The notes below the pieces were generated by a model, which worked only from the letters and a program-made list of their open reading frames with translations, ran no database searches and was not told the origin of the DNA. Both the position numbers and the translations under genes were made by a program. A DNA stretch of 64,000 bases from an uncultured Bacteroidota bacterium. Its GTDB lineage: Bacteria; Bacteroidota; Bacteroidia; Flavobacteriales_F; PHOS-HE28. The stretch lies in assembly GCA_902826215.1 (NCBI GenBank), contig CADEDY010000005.1, positions 1 through 64,000 on the forward strand, written 5' to 3'. Numbering within the stretch: position 1 is the stretch's first letter; each line of letters begins with the position of its first letter. Of this stretch, positions 16,095 to 23,136 are shown piece after piece.

Positions 16095-16892
16095 TCAGTC
16101 CTTCAATTTCGAAGGTATCTCACACACCGGTATCGGATCCATCTTGTGGCGGTTGGCGGCCTGTCGTTGGTCGAAGATGGCAAGCACCTTGCGTTCCCGC
16201 GCGCTCAGGTTCAAGGACCCGATGTCCACCTTGCGTTCGCGCAGGTCCATGGCCCATTCGAGCTCCGGATACGTTGCTCCGATCTGATCCTCGTCCGTGC
16301 GGCTATCACCGAAAAGACCATCCGTTGGCGCGGCTTGCAGGATGCTGGGAATGATGCGCAATTCGCGAGCGACTTCGTACACCTCCGTTTTGGTCAGGTC
16401 CGCGATGGGAGAGAGGTCCACGCCGCCGTCGCCGTATTTGGTGAAGAAACCCACGCCGAAATCCTCCACCTTATTGCCGGTGCCTGCGACCAGGCGGCGA
16501 TGAATGCCAGCGAGGTAGTACAACGTGGTCATTCGCAAACGCGCACGCGTGTTCGCCAGGGAGAGTTGGTGTGCGGCATCATCTTCGCTGTCCGGCAAAG
16601 CGCGCTCCATGGTGTCGAAAGTGGGCGTAAGGTCCACGCGCTCCAAAGTGACGTTCGTGTGGCGGCTTTGTAGGTCCGCCACATGCTCCAGCGCCCGGGT
16701 GACATGGCTGTGCGCTTGGTGAATGGGCATTTCAACGCACAAGGTGGGTAGTCCGGTCCGTGCGCACAATGCGCTCGTCACAGCACTATCGATACCGCCG
16801 CTGACACCGACCACGAAGCCTTGCTGCATATTCCGCTCGCAGTACTCTTTCAGCCAGGCACTGATGTGCTCGATCACCTGCTCGGTCTTCAT
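16095..16892 (-). CDS. nadE: NH3-dependent NAD+ synthetase
   Basis: A 265-residue amidotransferase-superfamily ligase that converts deamido-NAD to NAD+ using ATP and ammonia, the last step of NAD synthesis. The PP-loop signature SGGIDS is at residues 31-36 of the chain starting at the ATG at 16892, and further family stretches are KVEDFGVGFFTKYGDGGVDLSPI and DLTKTEVYEVAREL. The glutaminase domain of long NadE proteins is absent, so the ammonia must come directly or from a partner. An ATG at 16919 would extend it by nine residues but would run into the upstream terminator hairpin. nadE next to gldB/gldC is a known flavobacterial arrangement. Confidence 0.92.
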   Translation of the reverse strand: MKTEQVIEHISAWLKEYCERNMQQGFVVGVSGGIDSAVTSALCARTGLPTLCVEMPIHQAHSHVTRALEHVADLQSRHTNVTLERVDLTPTFDTMERALPDSEDDAAHQLSLANTRARLRMTTLYYLAGIHRRLVAGTGNKVEDFGVGFFTKYGDGGVDLSPIADLTKTEVYEVARELRIIPSILQAAPTDGLFGDSRTDEDQIGATYPELEWAMDLRERKVDIGSLNLSARERKVLAIFDQRQAANRHKMDPIPVCEIPSKLKD

Positions 16893-16897
16893 GGTCA

Positions 16898-16905
16898 CAA
16901 AGGAA
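16898..16905 (-). promoter_or_regulatory. Putative -7 promoter box of nadE
   Basis: TTCCTTTG on the minus strand, one mismatch from TAnnTTTG, ending 5 bases before the nadE ATG. With the usual distance to the start site the transcript would begin at or next to the start codon. Confidence 0.4.
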
Positions 16906-16938
16906 CGAAGCCCGATCACGTTGAGCGATCGGGCTTCG
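16906..16938 (-). terminator. Hairpin terminator after the PorT-like gene
   Basis: A perfect 12-base-pair stem (16906-16917 with 16927-16938) around a 9-base loop. It lies just after the stop of the PorT-like gene and just before the nadE promoter box, so it separates the two transcription units. No long T-run follows. Confidence 0.6.
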
Positions 16939-16958
16939 AGTTTAGGAAGTATGTAGTC

Positions 16959-17672
16959 TCAGAAGAATAGCGCCAAGTTGAGCTCGAGGTAGTTCTGGAG
17001 CAACTTCACACGCTTTCCGTCGATCTCTGTTTTCTTCAGCAAGTTGGTGAAGCCGTTGTTGTAGTTCACGCCGACCTGTACCGTGGTGCTCCCGGAGAAG
17101 TTGTACTCCATACCCGCACCAACGATCAGTGACGCCCGGAAAGGCTGGATATTGTCCTTCACGTCTTCATCCTCGAAACTGCTGAAGCCGCCGATCACAC
17201 CGTTCTGGTCGACCGTTGCCGTCTCAAAATTCGATTTCGCACTAAGGTTGAACGCGGTGCCGAATCCAAGTTGACCGAAGTAGCGCATGTAGCCGATCTC
17301 GTTCGTCATCAACTTCATCGTAAGTGGGAGCTCGATGTATTGCAGCTTCAGGTCGCTCTGGAGGTCTTTGGTCAAAACAGCATTGTTGGCGTCCGTATAG
17401 GTGAAAGCTTGTTTGTATTTGCCACCAGCGTAGTTCAAGAAAAGGCCGGTCGCGAATCGGTATTTGCCCTCTGCTCCGATCGGGAACTCCGTGACCAGAC
17501 CGAAGGTGAAGCCGATCTTGCTGCCATCACTTTCAATGCCCTTCGTATCGGACTTCAACCAGGACAGGTTGGGAGACGCTTTGATGCCCAAGCGGACGCC
17601 TTCGTCGTCTTGTGCATGTAGCGTTGGCGCGCTCATTGCGGCAATTGTCAGGATCAGGAGTGCCTTCTTCAT
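16959..17672 (-). CDS. PorT-family outer-membrane beta-barrel protein
   Basis: A 237-residue exported protein. Residues 1-20 (MKKALLILTIAAMSAPTLHA|Q) are a signal peptide. The rest alternates short turns with amphipathic strands, for example GIKASPNLSWLKSD, YIELPLTMKLMTNEIGYM, FGQLGFGTAFNLSA, FRASLIVGAGMEYNFSGS and the terminal ELNLALFF, the pattern of small eight-strand barrels of the PorT/outer-membrane-protein beta-barrel group. PorT is needed for type IX secretion in Porphyromonas gingivalis, but many relatives are simple barrels, so a T9SS role is only possible. The ATG at 17672 follows a strong promoter box at 17700. It is divergent from gldB. Confidence 0.75.
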   Translation of the reverse strand: MKKALLILTIAAMSAPTLHAQDDEGVRLGIKASPNLSWLKSDTKGIESDGSKIGFTFGLVTEFPIGAEGKYRFATGLFLNYAGGKYKQAFTYTDANNAVLTKDLQSDLKLQYIELPLTMKLMTNEIGYMRYFGQLGFGTAFNLSAKSNFETATVDQNGVIGGFSSFEDEDVKDNIQPFRASLIVGAGMEYNFSGSTTVQVGVNYNNGFTNLLKKTEIDGKRVKLLQNYLELNLALFF

Positions 17673-17699
17673 AGGTTTGTGGCTCGTTATTCGACCGAC

Positions 17700-17707
17700 C
17701 AAAGGTA
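17700..17707 (-). promoter_or_regulatory. Putative -7 promoter box of the PorT-like gene
   Basis: TACCTTTG on the minus strand, an exact TAnnTTTG match, 27 bases before the ATG at 17672. It lies in the 41-base gap shared with the divergent gldB. Confidence 0.55.
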
Positions 17708-17713
17708 TACGCC

Positions 17714-18733
17714 TTGCTTCAACGCCCATCCCTCTTCGCTCTTTTCGGCTTCGTTGCACTTCTGACGAGCTGTGGCACCGGTGGTCACACCGAGGTGCCG
17801 ATCGACGATGTGCCCTTGCAGTTGCGCATCGAGCGTTTGGATCGGACCGTATTCAGAACAGCCCCGGACAGCATGGCTTTCTTGAGCCGAAAGGCCGGTT
17901 CGCTGTACGGCGATTTCTACCGCATCTACATCGAGGACATCCTGCAAGGCGCGCCGTTGGAGGATCCGCAGCTACCCCTGGTGCTGAACCGATTTGTGCA
18001 TGATCCGGATTGGGCCAGCACCCAGCATGCCGTGGATAGCGTGCTCGGAGATATGGAGGAGCAACGCGCGCTGTTCGAGAATGCCTTCAAACGGTTGAAG
18101 GTCCTTTTCCCGGACAGCCTCACGCCGCGCATCATCGCGTTCAACTCAGGCTACAACTTCGGGATCTTCCCCACGGATAGCGTGCTCGGTGTAGGGGTGG
18201 AATGGTTCATCGGCAAGGATCATCCAGTGATCGGGTACTTGGCTCCGGATGCCTTCCCGCAATTCGTGAAGGATCGTATGAAGCCTGCGATGCTCGTTCC
18301 CAGCGCTGTGAAGGGTTGGCTGCTTGTTCACTATACCCGCGACATTTCCGGTGAGGATCTTTTGACCAACCTCGTGGAAACGGGTAAAGTGATGGCCTTG
18401 CTGGACGCCTTGCTTCCGGACACCGATGCCGATCTGAAGTTCGCCTTCTCGAAGGAACAATTGGCGTGGTGTGAAGCCAACGAGTACAACATCTGGAAGG
18501 ACCTCGTCGGGAAGGATCAGCTCTACAGTAAGAACGCGGATGTCATCGGGCGTTTCATGAACGACGGGCCCTTCACTAATGGATTGCCGCGCGAAAGTCC
18601 GGGCCATATCGGTGAATGGATCGGTTACCGGATGGTCAAAACGTACATGGATGACAACCCCGACGTGACCTTCGAACAGTTGATTGCCTTGAATGATCCA
18701 AGAGCGGTGCTGAAGAGCTACAAACCGCGATAG
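17714..18733 (+). CDS. gldB: Gliding motility lipoprotein GldB
   Basis: A 339-residue lipoprotein needed for gliding motility in Flavobacterium. The lipobox LLTSC places the lipidated cysteine at residue 20. The body shows the GldB pattern: LQLRIERLDRTVF near the N-terminus, LPLVLNRFVHDPDW, RIIAFNSGYNFGIF, GVEWFIGKDHPVIGYL, and the C-terminal GPFTNGLPRESPGHIGEWIGYRMV. No ATG is available before the signal peptide, so the start is probably the TTG at 17714, which is unusual. gldC follows 72 bases downstream, and nadE and engB flank the pair as in other gliding Bacteroidota. Its biochemical role is not settled. Confidence 0.9.
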   Translation: MLQRPSLFALFGFVALLTSCGTGGHTEVPIDDVPLQLRIERLDRTVFRTAPDSMAFLSRKAGSLYGDFYRIYIEDILQGAPLEDPQLPLVLNRFVHDPDWASTQHAVDSVLGDMEEQRALFENAFKRLKVLFPDSLTPRIIAFNSGYNFGIFPTDSVLGVGVEWFIGKDHPVIGYLAPDAFPQFVKDRMKPAMLVPSAVKGWLLVHYTRDISGEDLLTNLVETGKVMALLDALLPDTDADLKFAFSKEQLAWCEANEYNIWKDLVGKDQLYSKNADVIGRFMNDGPFTNGLPRESPGHIGEWIGYRMVKTYMDDNPDVTFEQLIALNDPRAVLKSYKPR

Positions 18734-18805
18734 GACCAACGATCCGATGTCTGCACGCGCCTTAAGGCTTTGAGCTTGGGTCTTGATAATTGAATATTAA
18801 CATTG

Positions 18806-19144
18806 ATGAAGACGTCCGATATCCGCCTCTCCGTTCACCTCGACTCGAACAACGTTCCTGAACGCATCGATTGGGAAGCGGAGGACACCGGCACCAAGAG
18901 CAGCAGCAAAGCCGTATTGCTTTCGCTGTGGGACGAGCAGGAGAAGAACACGCTGCGCATCGACCTCTGGACGAAGGAGATGACCGTGGAGGAGATGAAG
19001 GCTTTCTTCCACCAGAACATCCTTACCCTTGCGGACACTTTCGAGCGCGCTACCGGCGAAGGAAAGATGGCGGCACAGATGCGTGATTTCGGGGCCTACT
19101 TCGCAGAGCACATGCTGCCGGAGCTGAAGGAGGGGAAGAAGTAG
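18806..19144 (+). CDS. gldC: Gliding motility protein GldC
   Basis: A 112-residue cytoplasmic protein that assists gliding in Flavobacterium; its loss only lowers motility there. The sequence has the GldC features: SDIRLSVHLDSNNVPERIDWEA at the start (quoted in part), SKAVLLSLWDEQEKNTLRI, DLWTKEMTVEEMK and a C-terminal helix with MRDFGAYFAEHM. The ATG at 18806 is preferred to the TTG one codon before it. It lies 72 bases after gldB in the same orientation and probably belongs to the same transcript. Confidence 0.92.
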   Translation: MKTSDIRLSVHLDSNNVPERIDWEAEDTGTKSSSKAVLLSLWDEQEKNTLRIDLWTKEMTVEEMKAFFHQNILTLADTFERATGEGKMAAQMRDFGAYFAEHMLPELKEGKK

Positions 19145-19197
19145 GATGCACTTGTCAGTTGACACGTGCTACTCCCAACTGCCAACAGCATTCGCAC

Positions 19198-19818
19198 TCA
19201 AGCGTGCCACACGGCGTTCACCTCTTGGATGAAGCCCAACAGCTCATCGCGCCCTTTCGACGTTTCCGAGCTCGTGACGAACATGGTGGGTAGTTCCTCC
19301 CAGGTCTCCTTCAGCTTGCGCTTGAATTGCGCCACGTTGCTGTCCACCTTGGGTGCTTTCAACTTGTCGGTCTTCGTGTACACGATGCAGAAGGGAATGC
19401 CGTTCTCGCCGAGCCATTGCACCATGTCCAGGTCGTTCTGTTGCGGCTCCAAGCGGGAGTCGATCAGCAGGAACACGTTCTGCAGGCTCTCTCGCTCCTT
19501 CAGGTAGGTCTGGATCATCTTCTCCCACACCGCCCGTTCGGCCTTGCTGGCTTTTGCGAAACCGTATCCGGGAAGGTCGGCGAGCATCCACGGCGCTTTG
19601 CTGGTCAGCGTGCCTTCCACCTTGAAGTGCTCCACGTTGCGCGTGCGTCCCGGTGTGTTGCTCACACGAGCCAGCTTGTTGATGTGGCACAGCATGTTGA
19701 TCAACGAACTCTTGCCCACATTGCTGCGACCGATGAACGCATACTCGGGCAAGGATGGCTTCGGCCAGTCCTTCGCTGTGCGACCGCTGGTGAGGTGTTC
19801 CGCTAATAGGGCCTTCAT
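19198..19818 (-). CDS. engB: Ribosome biogenesis GTPase EngB/YsxC/YihA
   Basis: A 206-residue GTPase needed for late assembly of the large ribosomal subunit. All GTP-binding motifs are visible: G1 FIGRSNVGKSSLI (Gly30-Ser38 core), G2 in SNTPGRTRN, G3 DLPGYGFAKAS, G4 YTKTDKLK and G5 VTSSETSKGRDEL. Length is normal for the family. It is convergent with gldC and sits 65 bases downstream of the alpha/beta hydrolase gene on the same strand, with which it may be co-transcribed. The gldB-gldC-engB neighbourhood is conserved in gliding flavobacteria. Confidence 0.94.
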   Translation of the reverse strand: MKALLAEHLTSGRTAKDWPKPSLPEYAFIGRSNVGKSSLINMLCHINKLARVSNTPGRTRNVEHFKVEGTLTSKAPWMLADLPGYGFAKASKAERAVWEKMIQTYLKERESLQNVFLLIDSRLEPQQNDLDMVQWLGENGIPFCIVYTKTDKLKAPKVDSNVAQFKRKLKETWEELPTMFVTSSETSKGRDELLGFIQEVNAVWHA

Positions 19819-19883
19819 GGGAGGAGTGCGGTGTGAAGTGAAGGAGAGGGCGTGTGAAGGGGTATGGCCTCACACCTCAACAT

Positions 19884-20663
19884 TCACTCATCACCTTTTG
19901 AGAGCGTCTTCGCCAGCCATCGATCCACCAGACCATTGAAGGCATCGGGGTGTTCCATCATGGCTGCATGGCCGCATTCGTCGATCCAGAAGAGTTCGCT
20001 CTGCGGGATCAGGGTGTGGAACTCTTCCGCGACATGTGGCGGAGTGATGGTGTCCTGCTTGCCCCAGATCAGGCAAACGGGCATTTTCAGATTCGGGAGG
20101 TCCTTCGCCATGTTGTGGCGGATCGCACTCTTGGCCAGCGAAAGGATCCGGATCAGTTTGGCCTTATCGTTCACCGTTTCATAGCACTCTTCCACCAAAG
20201 CGTCGGTGGCATGCTTCGGGTCGTGGAAGGTGAGGGCGATCTTCTTGCGCAGGTACTCCTTGTCCTCTCGGCGTGGGAAACCGCCGCCGAAAGCATTCTC
20301 ATACAGACCGCTGCTTCCAGTAAGGATCAATGTGCGCACCCTCTCGGCCTGTTTCGTGCAGTAGACCAAGGCTACATGGCCACCGAGGGAGTTGCCCAGC
20401 AGGTTCACCTGGGTAAGGCCCTTGTGCCGAATGAAGCGATCGAGGAAATCCGCCAAAGCCGGCACATTGGTGTTCAGCATCGGCAGCGTGTAAAGGGGTA
20501 GCATCGGCATAAGCACCCGGTAACGGCCACCGAAGTGCTTGATAGGTCCTTCGAAGTTGCTGAGTGCACCGAACAGGCCATGCAGGAAGATCAACGGCGG
20601 CCCATCGCCGACATCGATGTACTTGAACTCTCCCTCTTCCTTCAGTGCGTGTTCGTTGGCCAT
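19884..20663 (-). CDS. Alpha/beta hydrolase
   Basis: A 259-residue alpha/beta-hydrolase-fold enzyme of unknown substrate. The oxyanion-hole region is PLIFLHGLFGALSNF, the nucleophile elbow is GNSLGG with Ser92, the acid is probably the Asp in LIWGKQDTITPP, and the histidine is in IDECGHAAMMEHP. The lipase-like size suggests a small ester, thioester or carbon-carbon bond substrate. The ATG at 20663 gives the natural start; a GTG two codons upstream is possible. It is the last member of the nadE-gldB-gldC-engB neighbourhood and is often found there in other flavobacteria. Confidence 0.85.
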   Translation of the reverse strand: MANEHALKEEGEFKYIDVGDGPPLIFLHGLFGALSNFEGPIKHFGGRYRVLMPMLPLYTLPMLNTNVPALADFLDRFIRHKGLTQVNLLGNSLGGHVALVYCTKQAERVRTLILTGSSGLYENAFGGGFPRREDKEYLRKKIALTFHDPKHATDALVEECYETVNDKAKLIRILSLAKSAIRHNMAKDLPNLKMPVCLIWGKQDTITPPHVAEEFHTLIPQSELFWIDECGHAAMMEHPDAFNGLVDRWLAKTLSKGDE

Positions 20664-21213
20664 GCCCACCTTCTGTTCCGTTCAAAGGTAGACGGATGGA
20701 TCGAACATGAAAAGCGCGCAGATATGGCTTTGCACATCCTGCTGTGCATTGCAGACGTGAGGTCAACTGGATCCTTGATACATGACCATGGGTATCGCGG
20801 TGTGCTGACACATCCCCGACAATGGAGGCCGGAATGGATCGAGGTGTGAGAGGAGTTCGAAGCATGAGCGCATACGCAAGAACTGATCGGCAACCGAAAT
20901 CCAGGAACCGGATAGCCTGAATTCCAGCACCTGATCTGCGAGAAGCACCAAGTACAGCTGGTCGGGCGCTCCACTTCTCCCACATCCCACCACCAAGGCC
21001 TCTTTCGGCCCTTCTTCACAACGGCCTGTTGATCGATCTGCCCAACAGGCGCGCGCATTCCGCATTTCGTGACCGGATCTTTCGGGTCCACCGGATCGAC
21101 CATTCGTGGTGGCCTTGCATTCCGGACTGTTGTTCATAAGCTCCCACATCCTCCCACCGCCTATTTTGTCTCTTTTTCAAGCCTGTAGCGGGCATATGAC
21201 AACTTTTGCGCAC
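20664..21213. other. Gene-free stretch upstream of the dcw operon
   Basis: No gene is supported here. Several open frames of 100-230 codons exist on the minus strand, but they overlap each other, have arginine- and serine-rich shadow composition and no recognisable motif. The part at 20842-21140 could be a decayed gene. The stretch does contain two pairs of TCCCA boxes (20978/20985 and 21143/21153) that are the reverse complement of the MraZ-type TGGGA boxes found further on. Confidence 0.5.
21143..21157 (-). promoter_or_regulatory. Possible distal MraZ box pair (reverse orientation)
   Basis: TCCCA at 21143-21147 and again at 21153-21157, exactly 10 bases apart. On the minus strand this is TGGGA-N5-TGGGA, the spacing typical of MraZ operators, about 110 bases upstream of the main box cluster. 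Confidence 0.35.
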
Positions 21214-21244
21214 CTTCGTCGTTGAAGATTTATCAACAACGAAG
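21214..21244. repeat. Inverted repeat upstream of mraZ
   Basis: A 12-base arm (21214-21225, CTTCGTCGTTGA) and its near-perfect inverse (21233-21244), one mismatch, around a 7-base loop. It lies directly before the MraZ box cluster and may be an operator or a leader hairpin. It is AT-richer than its surroundings. Confidence 0.6.
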
Positions 21245-21252
21245 CAAAAACG

Positions 21253-21277
21253 GGGGAGATCGTGGGAAGAAGTGGGT
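21253..21277 (+). promoter_or_regulatory. Putative MraZ operator (three boxes at 10-base spacing)
   Basis: GGGGA at 21253, TGGGA at 21263 and TGGGT at 21273: three five-base boxes separated by five bases. MraZ proteins of other bacteria bind direct TGGGN repeats spaced this way upstream of their own operon. The cluster ends 9 bases before the -7 box, so bound MraZ would cover the -33 region and repress the dcw promoter (inference). Confidence 0.65.
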
Positions 21278-21286
21278 GAAGGCGCC

Positions 21287-21294
21287 TACTTTCG
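21287..21294 (+). promoter_or_regulatory. Putative -7 promoter box of the dcw operon
   Basis: TACTTTCG, one mismatch from TAnnTTTG, 24 bases before the mraZ ATG at 21319 and directly downstream of the MraZ box cluster. Confidence 0.5.
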
Positions 21295-21318
21295 CGACCA
21301 TTCCTGCGTGAATGCGCT

Positions 21319-21783
21319 ATGCTGAACCTGTTAGGGGAATACCCAAGCACCTTGGACTCCAAGAGCCGCGTGCTCTTGCCTGCCGCGCTGAAGAAGCAGC
21401 TCGGTGGGGAGGAGGCAAAGGGCTTTGTGGTGAACCGCGACGTGTTCAGCGAGTGCCTCGTGCTGTACCCGATGGACGAGTGGAACAAGACCAGCGCCGA
21501 GGTGCGCCGCTTGAACCGCTTCGACCCGGACAACGTGGAGTTCATCCGGCGCTTCCTCAACGGAGCTACACCGGTGGATCTCGACGCCAACGGGCGACTG
21601 CTCATTCCCAAGCCACTGATGGACTACGCCAACATGGCGAAGGACGTGGTGTTCACGGGCATGGGCGATCGCATCGAGCTATGGAGCGAGGAGCATCACA
21701 AGCGCGCTCTGAGCGGGAAAGTGGACTTCAAGTCATTGGCGGCGAAAGTCATGGGCGGTAGCCCGAAAGCCAATGGCGCATGA
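21319..21783 (+). CDS. mraZ: Transcriptional regulator MraZ
   Basis: A 154-residue DNA-binding regulator that opens the division and cell-wall (dcw) operon and represses its own promoter in other bacteria. It contains two AbrB-like domains, each with the family DxxxR motif: STLDSKSRVLLPA (about residues 10-22) and VDLDANGRLLIPK (about 87-99). The start MLNLLGEYPS is the standard one. Direct-repeat boxes of the MraZ type lie at 21253-21277. The gene overlaps rsmH by 11 bases. Confidence 0.95.
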   Translation: MLNLLGEYPSTLDSKSRVLLPAALKKQLGGEEAKGFVVNRDVFSECLVLYPMDEWNKTSAEVRRLNRFDPDNVEFIRRFLNGATPVDLDANGRLLIPKPLMDYANMAKDVVFTGMGDRIELWSEEHHKRALSGKVDFKSLAAKVMGGSPKANGA

Positions 21784-22678
21784 GTATCACGACCCCGTTC
21801 TTTTACAAGCCTGTCTCGAAGGATTGAACATCGATCCGGATGGCGTCTATGTGGACGTGACGTTCGGCGGTGGAGGCCACAGCAAGGCCATCCTCGCACA
21901 ACTGGGTCCGAAGGGCCGATTGATCTCGTTCGACCGGGATCGTGACGCTTGGGGGAATGCACCGGAGGATGACCGCTTCACCTTGGTGAAAGCCGACTTC
22001 CGCTGGATGCGCAACCACTTGCGCTTCCTGCATGCCCTGCCGGTGGATGGATTGCTGGCCGACCTCGGTGTGAGCAGCCACCAGTTCGATACCGGTGCTC
22101 GCGGTTTCAGTTTCCGGTTCGATGGTCCGCTGGATATGCGGATGGATCATCGTGCCAAGCGCACGGCATCACAACTGCTGCGCGATCTGGATGAACCCGC
22201 CCTTACCACGGTGCTGCGCAAGTACGGCGAAGTGGATGCCGCGCATCGTGTCGCGCGCCAGCTGGTAAAGGCCAACTCGGATACCCGGATCGGAACGACC
22301 TATCAATTGGTGGAAGCGCTTCGGCCGGTAACACCACGCGGCAAGGAGAGCAGTTTCCTGGCCCAGGTCTTCCAAGCCCTGCGCATAGCGGTGAACGACG
22401 AACTCGCCGCTTTGGAAGCCATGCTGAAGCAGAGTGAAGAAGTGATCGCACCGGGTGGTCGATTGGTGGTGATGAGCTACCACTCGCTGGAGGATCGCTT
22501 GGTGAAGAACTGGCTCCGCGATGGCAACCTGGAAGGCGAAGAGAAGAAGGACCTCTTCGGCAACCGACTACGACCGTTCACCCCTTCGAGCAACAAGGCG
22601 ATCCAACCAACGGATCTCGAGATAGCCAAGAACCCACGGGCACGAAGTGCTCGACTGCGAATAGGAACACGAACGTGA
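21773..22678 (+). CDS. rsmH: 16S rRNA (cytosine(1402)-N4)-methyltransferase
   Basis: A 301-residue SAM-dependent enzyme that methylates N4 of C1402 in 16S rRNA. The conserved start EYHDPVLLQACLEGL, the SAM-binding motif VDVTFGGGGHSKAIL, the GLLADLGVSSHQFD motif and the C-terminal MSYHSLEDRLVKNW are all present. Length matches the family. It overlaps mraZ by 11 bases and the ftsL-like gene by four, so the three are translated from one message. Confidence 0.96.
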   Translation: MAHEYHDPVLLQACLEGLNIDPDGVYVDVTFGGGGHSKAILAQLGPKGRLISFDRDRDAWGNAPEDDRFTLVKADFRWMRNHLRFLHALPVDGLLADLGVSSHQFDTGARGFSFRFDGPLDMRMDHRAKRTASQLLRDLDEPALTTVLRKYGEVDAAHRVARQLVKANSDTRIGTTYQLVEALRPVTPRGKESSFLAQVFQALRIAVNDELAALEAMLKQSEEVIAPGGRLVVMSYHSLEDRLVKNWLRDGNLEGEEKKDLFGNRLRPFTPSSNKAIQPTDLEIAKNPRARSARLRIGTRT

Positions 22679-23136
22679 ACAAGCTGCGCGATAATCTCCC
22701 AGAGGACACCGGTACGCCGGTGGACAAGGCCAAGCCGGTGAAGCCCAAGAAGGCGGCATCGGCCACCAAGTCCGCCGTGGCCGATCAGGCTGCGCGTGTT
22801 CCGAAGTTGATGATCGGCGTGCTGAATGGCTCCTTCCTCACCCGGGAGAAGCTGCTTGGTAACATGCCCTTCATCCTTTTCTGTGCTGGTTTGATGATCA
22901 CCTACATCGCGTACGGTTACCAGACCGAGCGCATCGTGCGTGACCTCGACAGGACGGATGCCGAGTTGAAGGAACTCCGCAGTGAGTACATCACCGTGCG
23001 TGCACAATTGGAAACGAGGGAGCAGCAGAGCCAAGTGGCATCGGGGATCGGTGAACTGGGCCTGCACGAGAGCCGCGTGCCACCCGTGAAGCTCGATGTG
23101 GACAAGAAGGACCTTAAGAGCACGCACACGCCATGA
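22675..23136 (+). CDS. ftsL: FtsL-like cell division protein
   Basis: A 153-residue bitopic membrane protein at the position of ftsL in the dcw operon. A basic, lysine- and proline-rich cytoplasmic tail (about residues 1-60) is followed by one transmembrane helix (MPFILFCAGLMITYIAYGY, about 64-82) and a periplasmic coiled coil (TERIVRDLDRTDAELKELRSEY, read in parts). Sequence identity to E. coli FtsL is not expected to be visible; the call rests on topology, size and position. FtsL links FtsQ and FtsB to FtsWI and helps activate septal peptidoglycan synthesis. It overlaps both neighbours by four bases. Confidence 0.85.
   Translation: MNKLRDNLPEDTGTPVDKAKPVKPKKAASATKSAVADQAARVPKLMIGVLNGSFLTREKLLGNMPFILFCAGLMITYIAYGYQTERIVRDLDRTDAELKELRSEYITVRAQLETREQQSQVASGIGELGLHESRVPPVKLDVDKKDLKSTHTP

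Noticed and set aside
20299-21149. Minus-strand frames of 128-228 codons in the gap before mraZ
   Set aside because: They overlap one another, one runs through the hydrolase gene, and none shows a domain or a plausible start.
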